Part shown: positions 1-4,861 of the stretch, piece by piece
Numbering within the stretch: the first letter of the stretch is position 1
How the letters are laid out: each line of letters opens with the position of its first letter
Assembly: GCA_021806055.1 (NCBI GenBank)
Contig: JAJZYE010000083.1
Location: 1-5,422 of the forward strand
Direction of reading: 5' to 3'
Source: Actinomycetes bacterium
Lineage (GTDB): Bacteria > Actinomycetota > Acidimicrobiia > Acidimicrobiales > RAAP-2
DNA: 5,422 nucleotides
Made by a program: the position numbers and the translations under genes
Notes under the pieces: model-generated
What the model saw: the letters and a program-made list of their open reading frames with translations, nothing else
Databases searched by the model: none
What the model was told of the DNA's origin: nothing

Positions 1-806
1 ACATCCTTGATACCGGCCACGACGAAGCCGACTTCGCCGGGACCCAACTGGTCCACCGGCACCATGTCGGGCGTGCGCACGCCCAGCTCCTCGAGCTCGT
101 GGTTGGATCCGGCCTGCATCATGCGGATCCTCGTGTGTGCGCGCACCGTCCCCTCCACGACACGAATCGAGGAGATCACTCCGCGATACTGGTCGTAGGT
201 CGAGTCGAAGACCAACGCGCGCAGTGGCGCCTCGGGATCGCCACGGGGCGCGGGTACCCGTTCGATCACCGCGCGCAACAGTTCGGCCACGCCCTGGCCG
301 GTCTTGGCCGAGATGGCGAGCACCTCACCAGCCGGGATGCCCAGGACCCGGTCGAGCTCTTCGGTACAGCGCTCGGGATCAGCCGCGGGTAAGTCGATCT
401 TGTTGAGGGCGGCGACGATGGTCAGGTCGTGCTCGATCGCCTGGTAGCAGTTGGCCAGGGTCTGGGCCTGGATGCCCTGGCTGGCGTCCACCAAGAGGAT
501 CGCGCCCTCGCAGGCCGCCAGGGAGCGCGAGACCTCGTAGCCGAAGTCGACGTGGCCGGGTGTGTCGATCAACTGCAGGACGTACCCCTCATAGTGCACC
601 CGCACGTTCTGCGCCTTGATCGTGATGCCGCGCTCGCGCTCGATGTCCATCGAGTCGAGATACTGGGCACGCATGAGCCGAGGGTCCACCGCCCCGGTAA
701 TTTCTAGGATCCGGTCCGAGAGCGTGGACTTGCCGTGATCGACGTGCGAAATGATGGAGAAGTTGCGGATGGCGGAGATCGGCGTCGACGAGGGAGTACG
801 GGCCAC
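1..806 (-). CDS. lepA: Elongation factor 4 (LepA), N-terminal part; gene continues beyond the window start
   Basis: LepA is a ribosome-associated translational GTPase that acts on stalled or mistranslocated ribosomes. The 268 complete codons visible show the whole G domain and the start of domain II. G1 is SHVDHGKST (residues 20-28), the switch I region is DIERERGIT (54-62), G3 is DTPGH (81-85), G4 is NKID (135-138) and G5 is SAK (166-168). The segment SRSLAACEG (93-101) and the following [13 protein letters not shown] are LepA-specific rather than EF-G or EF-Tu. The start is GTG at 806-804: it leaves a short N-terminal extension before the conserved [14 protein letters not shown], and no better start exists. 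No Shine-Dalgarno sequence precedes it, but a TAGCCT hexamer ends 9 nt upstream, suggesting a leaderless or near-leaderless mRNA. One small deviation is Gly89 in DFGYEVSRS, where Ser or Thr is usual. The C-terminal domains lie outside the window. Identification is very secure. Confidence 0.97.
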   Translation of the reverse strand, partial: MARTPSSTPISAIRNFSIISHVDHGKSTLSDRILEITGAVDPRLMRAQYLDSMDIERERGITIKAQNVRVHYEGYVLQLIDTPGHVDFGYEVSRSLAACEGAILLVDASQGIQAQTLANCYQAIEHDLTIVAALNKIDLPAADPERCTEELDRVLGIPAGEVLAISAKTGQGVAELLRAVIERVPAPRGDPEAPLRALVFDSTYDQYRGVISSIRVVEGTVRAHTRIRMMQAGSNHELEELGVRTPDMVPVDQLGPGEVGFVVAGIKD

Positions 807-814
807 GGTGTAGT

Positions 815-820
815 TAGGCT
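815..820 (+). promoter_or_regulatory. Candidate upstream -10 element for rpsT (TAGGCT)
   Basis: TAGGCT on the plus strand fits TANNNT and overlaps the lepA -10 candidate on the other strand. A transcript from it would start near 827 and would carry all four hairpin arms described at 834-893. There is no clear -35 box. The near-palindromic TAG/CTA sequence could make this an echo of the lepA promoter rather than a real plus-strand one. Confidence 0.25.
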
Positions 821-821
821 A
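816..821 (-). promoter_or_regulatory. Candidate -10 element for lepA (TAGCCT)
   Basis: Read on the minus strand, TAGCCT fits the actinobacterial TANNNT -10 pattern and ends 9 nt before the lepA GTG. Transcription would then begin 2-3 nt upstream of, or at, the start codon. The identical hexamer precedes the plus-strand gene at 3827. No recognisable -35 box is seen. Inference from pattern only. Confidence 0.4.
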
Positions 822-833
822 CCCGCCCCCCCC

Positions 834-854
834 GCGCCGGAGAGGGTCCGGCGC
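834..854. repeat. Perfect 8-bp inverted repeat between lepA and rpsT
   Basis: Arms GCGCCGGA (834-841) and TCCGGCGC (847-854) are exact reverse complements around a 5-nt loop, GAGGG. The element lies upstream of the TAATCT -10 candidate of rpsT and covers the place where its -35 would be, so it could act as a DNA operator. It would be an RNA hairpin only if transcription begins upstream of it. No T-tract follows on either strand, so it is not a classical terminator. The same arm sequence recurs at 878-893. Confidence 0.6.
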
Positions 855-861
855 CGCCTGC

Positions 862-867
862 TAATCT
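862..867 (+). promoter_or_regulatory. Candidate -10 element of rpsT (TAATCT)
   Basis: TAATCT fits TANNNT and is the most AT-rich spot in the intergenic region. A start point about 7 nt downstream (near 874) would give a 5' leader of about 38 nt, containing the 878-893 hairpin and the ribosome binding site. No good -35 box is visible 17 nt upstream; that position falls inside the 834-854 inverted repeat. Confidence 0.45.
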
Positions 868-877
868 TGAACAGCCC

Positions 878-893
878 GCGCCGGACCCGGCGC
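878..893 (+). repeat. GC-rich inverted repeat in the rpsT leader
   Basis: GCGCCGG (878-884) and CCGGCGC (887-893) are exact reverse complements. In RNA the practical form is a 6-bp stem with a GACC loop. It ends 9 nt before the Shine-Dalgarno sequence of rpsT, so it sits in the 5' untranslated leader under any promoter considered here. Its arms match those of the 834-854 repeat: arm 847-854 can pair perfectly with 878-885. A role in control of S20 synthesis is inference. Confidence 0.55.
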
Positions 894-902
894 ACGACGA
901 AC

Positions 903-907
903 GAGGT
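903..907 (+). promoter_or_regulatory. Shine-Dalgarno sequence of rpsT (GAGGT)
   Basis: GAGGT lies 4 nt before the GTG at 912 and fixes that codon as the start. This is one of only two clear ribosome binding sites in the window; the other precedes the PAC2 gene. Confidence 0.7.
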
Positions 908-911
908 AGCC

Positions 912-1175
912 GTGGCCAACATCAAGAGCCAGATCAAGCGCAACAAGCAGAACGCGGTCGACCGCGAGCGCAACAAGGCGGTCAAGTCCGAGATCCGCAC
1001 GCGCACCAAGACCGCGGTCGCCGCGGTCGGCGCCGAGAACGAGGAGATGGCACTGCGCACCGCGATCAAGCGCATCGACAAGGCCGCAGCCAAGGGGATC
1101 ATCCACAAGAACCAGGCCGCCAACAAGAAGAGCGGCCTGATGCGCCGCGTGAACGCGCTGCGTACGGAGGCGTAA
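912..1175 (+). CDS. rpsT: 30S ribosomal protein S20
   Basis: S20 is a primary 16S rRNA-binding protein of the small ribosomal subunit. The product has 87 residues, the normal size, and is highly basic and helical. It opens [14 protein letters not shown], the typical S20 N-terminus, and carries the conserved C-terminal segment [20 protein letters not shown]. The start is GTG at 912, because the conserved N-terminus begins exactly there and a GAGGT ribosome binding site sits 4 nt upstream; the frame stays open further upstream but codes for nothing recognisable. The gene is divergent from lepA (105-bp gap) and convergent with holA, with a single base between the two stops. It is probably monocistronic, possibly controlled through the leader hairpin at 878-893. 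E. coli S20 is known to repress its own translation; whether that applies here is unknown. Confidence 0.98.
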   Translation: MANIKSQIKRNKQNAVDRERNKAVKSEIRTRTKTAVAAVGAENEEMALRTAIKRIDKAAAKGIIHKNQAANKKSGLMRRVNALRTEA

Positions 1176-1176
1176 C

Positions 1177-2187
1177 CTATCGGCGCGCGGACCGCGCCAG
1201 GGTGGCCAGACGAGCCACCAGGACCTCGATCACGGTCAGTTCCGTCGGATCCCGGTCGCCCTCGGCGTCGCGTCCCCCGTAGCTGCGCTCACCCTTCAAA
1301 TCGAGGTCGGCGCGCGCGATCAGGTGCACCGACGCGCGCAGTCGCTCACCCCCGAGACGTTCGGCCTGGCGCAGTGCCTTGCCCGCCGGATAGGGCTTCA
1401 CACCAAGCAACGCGGCGGCCTGGGCGTCGCTGGTGAGTCCCGCGCCCTCCACGCGCGCCATGCGCACGTAGTGGCGCGACAGCGAGCCGACGATCTGCAC
1501 CCCCACGCGGCTACGCGAGTCGAGCATGCGCCGTGCGACCACCACGGCGCGCGACACGTCACCCGCGTCAATCGCGTCGGTTAGATCCCACTCCGGCACG
1601 TCACCCGCTGCGCCCAGGTAGGGGTCGATCTGCGCGAAACCCAGCGTGGTGGTCCCGTAGATCGACACCAGGGTTCGCGCCAACGCGTCCGCCCGGGCGA
1701 CGTCGTCGCCGATTCGCTCAACGACGCGCTGAGCCACCGAGCGCTCCACCTGCAGCCCGTGGCGCGTGAACGTGTCGGTCACGAAGGCCACTCGCTCCGC
1801 GGGCCTGGTGCCCACCGCCACGTGGCGCACGTCGCCGACGGCGCCAACCAGACGGTGCGTGCGCGGCCCCACGACACCGAGGACCAGGGTTGCCGTGGTC
1901 GTCGGCGCGGCCAACCACTCGAGGAGGGGTCGGCACTCCTGCGCGCCAAGAGCCTGGGCGTCACGCACCACGACCACGCGCCGGTCGCTGAGCAGAGGCG
2001 GCGTCGTGAGCGCGTCCATGACTCGCGCGACGATCGCCACCGCGTCAGCGTCACCGGCGCCCACTGTCAGATCCTCTAGCGCGAAGGCCGGATCCAACCC
2101 GTCCAACGCCTCACCAACGACCAGGCGCACCTCATCGTCGACCATCGTGGCGTCACCGCCCACCACCGCGACGCTCGACCCGATCAC
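1177..2187 (-). CDS. holA: DNA polymerase III delta subunit (clamp loader)
   Basis: HolA is the delta subunit of the clamp loader, which opens the beta sliding clamp for loading at primed sites. The product has 336 residues, close to the usual size (about 320-345). Family features seen: an N-terminal strand running into GGD (VAVVGGD, residues 6-12), the segment TTPPLLSDRRVVVV (61-74) matching the conserved 'P.lfsdrRlV' region, a middle domain with QRVVERIGDD, and the C-terminal collar with RADLDLKG followed by LTVIEVLVARLA. It lacks Walker motifs, as expected for delta. The start is GTG at 2187-2185, overlapping the upstream folP stop by 4 bases (GTGA). There is no Shine-Dalgarno sequence, so translation is probably coupled to folP. 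An internal ATG at residue 15 would delete the conserved first strand and is less likely. It is the third gene of the minus-strand operon and ends one base from convergent rpsT, a neighbourhood shared with other actinobacteria. Confidence 0.93.
   Translation of the reverse strand: MIGSSVAVVGGDATMVDDEVRLVVGEALDGLDPAFALEDLTVGAGDADAVAIVARVMDALTTPPLLSDRRVVVVRDAQALGAQECRPLLEWLAAPTTTATLVLGVVGPRTHRLVGAVGDVRHVAVGTRPAERVAFVTDTFTRHGLQVERSVAQRVVERIGDDVARADALARTLVSIYGTTTLGFAQIDPYLGAAGDVPEWDLTDAIDAGDVSRAVVVARRMLDSRSRVGVQIVGSLSRHYVRMARVEGAGLTSDAQAAALLGVKPYPAGKALRQAERLGGERLRASVHLIARADLDLKGERSYGGRDAEGDRDPTELTVIEVLVARLATLARSARR
1182..1198. terminator. Short GC hairpin just past the rpsT stop, possible weak terminator
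   Basis: GGCGCG (1182-1187) and CGCGCC (1193-1198) form a perfect 6-bp stem with a 5-nt loop. It begins 7 bases after the rpsT stop, inside the last codons of convergent holA. There is no U-tract in the plus direction, so intrinsic termination is doubtful. It is the only hairpin I see where rpsT transcription should end. Confidence 0.25.
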
Positions 2188-3056
2188 TGGGGGGACCCCG
2201 ACTGCGCCGCCAACACCGCGGCCAGAGTGTCACGAACCCGTACCGTTCCCGCGACGTCGTGCACGCGCAGCACGCGGCAGCCCCCGCTGATCCCCAGGGC
2301 GGCGGCAGCCAACGAGGCTTCACGCCGCTCGCCGACCGGCTGATCGAACAGCGCCCCGAGGAAGCCCTTGTTGGACGCCGAGAGCAACAGGGGTGAACCG
2401 AGTGCCGCGAGCTCGTCGGAGCGACGCAACAGCTCCAGGGACTGGCGTGACGTCTTGCCGAGGTCGAGGCCAGCGTCGAGGATCACGCGCCGCGCGTCGA
2501 CGCCGGCCGCGAGGGCCCACGCCCGCCGCTCGACGAGGAAGTCGCGTACGGTCGCCGCGACGTCGTCGTAGTGCGGCGTGGGGTCGGCCACGCGCGGGCG
2601 TAAACGGATGTGGGTCGCCACCACCGTGGCCCCAGCCGCGGCCGCCGCCGGCAGGTAGCCCGGATCCGCGAATCCGCTAATGTCATTGCCGACTGAGGCG
2701 CCCTCGGCGAAGCAGGCGGCGGCGACCGACGCGCGCCACGTGTCCACGCTGATCGGAACATCGAAGCGACGACGCAACTCGACCACCACCGGCACGACGC
2801 GATCCAACTCCTCCGCCTCATCGACCTCGTCACCGGGACCCGCCTTGACCCCCCCGACGTCCAAGAGGTCCGCACCGTCGCGCACCAGCGTCGCCGCGCG
2901 CGCGTAGAGCGCGTCGAGGTCGTAGGTCGCCGCGGGCGCGTAGAAGGAGTCGCGCGTCCGGTTCAGGATTCCCATCACCAGCGCCCGAGTCGTGACGTCG
3001 ATCGACTTCCCACCGACGTCGAGAATGATCGGCGCCGTCGCTCGATACGCGCGCAC
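2184..3056 (-). CDS. Dihydropteroate synthase homologue, FolP2-like
   Basis: Dihydropteroate synthase condenses p-aminobenzoate with dihydropterin pyrophosphate in folate synthesis. The 290-residue product has the TIM-barrel family pattern: VMGILN with metal-ligand Asn (27-32), ISVDT (102-106), ND (124-125), LDAGLDLGK (193-201), SNK (228-230) and the terminal RVHDV (264-268). Two loops are atypical. Loop 1 reads NRTRDSFYAPAATYD instead of N-V-T-P-D-S-F-S-D-G-G, and loop 2 reads DVGGVKAGPGD (66-76) instead of the E-S-T-R-P-G-A type. From memory, both match mycobacterial FolP2, a paralogue reported not to replace FolP1, so real DHPS activity is uncertain and I give no symbol. The start is GTG at 3056-3054, sharing one base with the TAG stop of the thioredoxin gene. 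The frame is open further upstream, but that is an overlap shadow. There is no ribosome binding site; translational coupling is likely. holA follows with a 4-base overlap. Confidence 0.88.
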   Translation of the reverse strand: MRAYRATAPIILDVGGKSIDVTTRALVMGILNRTRDSFYAPAATYDLDALYARAATLVRDGADLLDVGGVKAGPGDEVDEAEELDRVVPVVVELRRRFDVPISVDTWRASVAAACFAEGASVGNDISGFADPGYLPAAAAAGATVVATHIRLRPRVADPTPHYDDVAATVRDFLVERRAWALAAGVDARRVILDAGLDLGKTSRQSLELLRRSDELAALGSPLLLSASNKGFLGALFDQPVGERREASLAAAALGISGGCRVLRVHDVAGTVRVRDTLAAVLAAQSGSPQ

Positions 3057-3760
3057 TAGTAGAGCTGGCTGGCCAGACGACGCCGAAACGAGACGTAGCG
3101 CGGATCGTCGGGGCCGAGCGCGTCGAGCAGAGCCAGCAGGTTCTCCTTGGCCGACGGGTCGACCGCCGTCTGAGCCAGCAAGTGCTCGAGCGTGAGATCG
3201 ATATCCCCGCCGAGCGTGACACCGCTTCGCGCCAGGCGAACGCGCGCCAGCACGGTCTTGGCCGGCAACGCCTGCTCGAAGGGCGCCAGCACGGCCTCCG
3301 CGTCGTCGAGGCGGCCCTCGACGTAGAGCAGCTCGGCGAGAGCCACCGCGGCACCGACGTGGTCTGGATCCACGTCGAGCGCCCGGCGCAACGAGTCCTC
3401 GTCGCCCACCGCGATCAACTGATCGATCAGCGACGCCCCGGGGGCCAACTTCTTCACGAACTCGCGCACCGCAGCCTCGGGCAACGCTCCGACGAAGGAG
3501 TCGACCACTTGGCCGTCGCGCAGCGCGAAGACCGACGGGATCGACTGCACCGCGAAGGCCTGGGCCACCTGGGGATTCGCGTCCACGTCGACCTTGGCCA
3601 GCTCGACCGCGCCGTTGGTCTCGCCGATCACCTTCTCCAGGATCGGGCTGAGCGTGCGACAGGGGCCACACCACGTGGCCCAGAGGTCCACGACCACCGG
3701 CACAGTCTTCGAGCGATCCAGGACCGCGGTCGCGAAGGTGGCGTCGGTGACATCACTCAC
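3056..3760 (-). CDS. Thioredoxin-domain protein with TPR-like C-terminal domain (CnoX/YbbN-like)
   Basis: The product has 234 residues in two parts. Residues 1-115 are a thioredoxin fold with the active site WCGPC (30-34) in the usual DLWATWCGPCR context and the cis-proline in QSIPSVF (Pro75). Residues about 118-234 are helical and TPR-like (ALAELLYVEGRLDDAEAVL), ending in the family-typical LGPDDPRYVSFRRRLASQLY. This is the layout of E. coli YbbN/CnoX, a chaperone and redox-protective protein. Unlike E. coli YbbN, it keeps both active-site cysteines, so genuine disulfide oxidoreductase activity is plausible. No signal peptide, so cytoplasmic. The chosen start is GTG at 3760-3758, giving MSDVTDATF, with a TAGAGT -10 candidate 7 nt upstream; two more GTG codons lie 2 and 3 codons earlier. 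The frame stays open for about 350 codons further, antisense to the phosphotransferase gene, but this is a high-GC artefact. First gene of the operon with folP and holA. Confidence 0.93.
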   Translation of the reverse strand: MSDVTDATFATAVLDRSKTVPVVVDLWATWCGPCRTLSPILEKVIGETNGAVELAKVDVDANPQVAQAFAVQSIPSVFALRDGQVVDSFVGALPEAAVREFVKKLAPGASLIDQLIAVGDEDSLRRALDVDPDHVGAAVALAELLYVEGRLDDAEAVLAPFEQALPAKTVLARVRLARSGVTLGGDIDLTLEHLLAQTAVDPSAKENLLALLDALGPDDPRYVSFRRRLASQLY

Positions 3761-3767
3761 GAGCACC

Positions 3768-3773
3768 ACTCTA
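3768..3773 (-). promoter_or_regulatory. Candidate -10 element of the thioredoxin-folP-holA operon (TAGAGT)
   Basis: Read on the minus strand, TAGAGT fits TANNNT and ends 7 nt before the GTG at 3760, the spacing expected for a transcript beginning on the start codon itself (leaderless). The lack of any Shine-Dalgarno sequence agrees. No convincing -35 box is seen. Confidence 0.5.
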
Positions 3774-3817
3774 ACGGCCCAGCGGGCGTCGGAACCCCGG
3801 TGCCGACCCGCTGTTAG
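3771..3817. repeat. Imperfect dyad across the divergent promoter region
   Basis: Reading inward, the left side holds CTAAC (3771-3775), AGCGGG (3781-3786) and TCGG (3789-3792). The right side holds the complements CCGA (3803-3806), CCCGCT (3807-3812) and GTTAG (3813-3817). Two small insertions on the left side break perfect symmetry, and the centre is near 3797. The outer CTAAC/GTTAG pair overlaps the -10 candidates of both divergent transcripts. It could be an operator for a shared regulator or chance symmetry in GC-rich DNA. Confidence 0.45.
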
Positions 3818-3820
3818 CCT
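3815..3820 (+). promoter_or_regulatory. Candidate -10 element of the phosphotransferase-PAC2 operon (TAGCCT)
   Basis: TAGCCT fits TANNNT and ends 6 nt before the GTG at 3827, the classical spacing for a leaderless actinobacterial transcript. No Shine-Dalgarno sequence is present. The mirror-image minus-strand -10 candidate lies 42 bp away, so the 66-bp gap holds two back-to-back promoters. Confidence 0.5.
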
Positions 3821-3826
3821 CGCGTC

Positions 3827-4861
3827 GTGGGACGCATGACGGGTATCGACGAGGACAGGGTAACGACGTGGATGTCCCGCCACGTCGCGACGCGACCGCC
3901 ACTGCACTTCGAGTTGATCGCCGGTGGGCGCTCGAACCTGACCTACCAGGTGCGCGACGCCGACGACCGCACGACCGTGCTGCGCCAACCTCCCCTCAGC
4001 CACGTGCTGCCCACGGCGCACGACATGGTGCGCGAGTATCGCATCCTGTCCGCGCTGTGGCCACTGGGAGTCCCAGTCGCGCGACCCCTCGCCCTCTGCG
4101 AGGATCCGTCGGTGAACGAGCGGCCGTTCTACGTGATGGAGTTCGTCGAGGGGGCCATCGTGCGCGACCGTGCGCAGGCCGAGGCGACCTTTGACGTGAC
4201 GACGCGCGCACGCATCGGCGTGAACCTCGCCGCGGCGCTGGCGCGGCTCCACGAGGTCGATCCCGAGCGCGCCGGCCTCGGCGACCTCGCGCGCCATGAC
4301 GGCTACGTCGAGCGACAGATCCGCCGCTGGCGCGCCCAGTACGAGCAGATGCGCGTTGAGGGCGACGCCGGGGACGGTACCGTCGAGGCCGTGGCCGACC
4401 GTCTCGCGCGGTCCATCCCCCGCCAACAACGCGTCGCGGTCGTCCACGGCGACTACCGCCTCGACAACACCGTGCTCGACGAGGACGGCGACGTGCGCGC
4501 GATCCTGGACTGGGAGATCTGCACGCTCGGCGACCCCCTCGCCGACGTGGGACTGTTGCTCGACTACTGGGCGGAGCCCGACGACCCCACTGCGGCGCTC
4601 CTCGGCTCCGCGCCCACCACCGCCGACGGCTTCGCGAAGCGCGACGAGGTACTGGCCGCCTACGCCGCGCGTACCGACCTGGACGTCGACGCCGTCGCCT
4701 ACTATCGAGCCTTCGGCTACTGGAAACTGGCGTGCATCCTTCAGGGCGTCTACGCGCGCTACCGTGCGGGCGCGACCGCCGGCGACCAGGGAAGCGTGGA
4801 GGAGTTCCCCGCGCATATCGCGCTCCTCGCGCGGCGCGCCGACGAGATGTTGGAGGCTTAG
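3827..4861 (+). CDS. APH-family phosphotransferase, ACAD10/11 N-terminal-like
   Basis: The 344-residue product has a kinase-like fold of the aminoglycoside phosphotransferase (APH) superfamily, closest to the stand-alone relatives of the kinase domain of ACAD10/ACAD11. Motifs in order: a nucleotide loop IAGGRSNLTYQV (31-42), VLRQPP (51-56) where this subfamily often has Arg rather than Lys, AHDMVREYRIL (64-74) with the helix-C Glu, hinge FYVMEFVEG, catalytic loop HGDYRLDN (207-214) with Asp209, and metal-binding DWE (228-230) followed by GDPLADVG. The C-terminal YRAFGYWKLACILQGVYARYRAG is also subfamily-typical. It is thus catalytically complete. The substrate is unknown; relatives phosphorylate hydroxyacyl-CoA-type or other small molecules, and nothing indicates antibiotic resistance. 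The start is GTG at 3827, favoured by the -10 element 6 nt upstream; ATG at 3836 is the alternative. The PAC2 gene begins on the base after the stop. Confidence 0.9.
   Translation: MGRMTGIDEDRVTTWMSRHVATRPPLHFELIAGGRSNLTYQVRDADDRTTVLRQPPLSHVLPTAHDMVREYRILSALWPLGVPVARPLALCEDPSVNERPFYVMEFVEGAIVRDRAQAEATFDVTTRARIGVNLAAALARLHEVDPERAGLGDLARHDGYVERQIRRWRAQYEQMRVEGDAGDGTVEAVADRLARSIPRQQRVAVVHGDYRLDNTVLDEDGDVRAILDWEICTLGDPLADVGLLLDYWAEPDDPTAALLGSAPTTADGFAKRDEVLAAYAARTDLDVDAVAYYRAFGYWKLACILQGVYARYRAGATAGDQGSVEEFPAHIALLARRADEMLEA
4852..4856 (+). promoter_or_regulatory. Shine-Dalgarno sequence of the PAC2 gene (GGAGG)
   Basis: GGAGG, inside the last codons of the phosphotransferase gene, lies 5 nt before the ATG at 4862. 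It is the strongest ribosome binding site in the window and belongs to the only gene here that starts with ATG, as expected for an internal operon gene. Confidence 0.8.

Noticed and set aside
826..833. Run of eight C residues upstream of rpsT
   Set aside because: It could be slippage-prone and change promoter spacing, but a single 8-base tract in GC-rich intergenic DNA is weak evidence for phase variation and is also a common place for sequencing error.
735..911. Upstream extension of the rpsT frame to 735
   Set aside because: It overlaps the lepA 5' end and the intergenic hairpins. S20 is complete from 912, with a ribosome binding site directly upstream.
2188..2199. GGGG/CCCC symmetry just before the holA start
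   Set aside because: The arms are separated by a single base, so no hairpin can form, and it lies inside the folP coding sequence.
3057..3674. Upstream extension of the folP frame to 3674
   Set aside because: It overlaps the thioredoxin gene in another frame, is Arg- and Gly-rich with no DHPS homology, and the GTG at 3056 begins the expected first strand.
3761..4816. Minus-strand frame continuing about 350 codons upstream of the thioredoxin start
   Set aside because: It is antisense to the well-supported phosphotransferase gene, shows no family motifs, and is a common artefact of high GC. The thioredoxin fold and promoter signal place the start at 3760.
3827..4861. Possible aminoglycoside resistance gene
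   Set aside because: The APH fold is present, but the sequence details (VLRQPP, AHDMVREY, HGDYRLDN, DWE...GDPLADVG) fit the ACAD10/11-like metabolic branch, and there is no mobile or resistance context.
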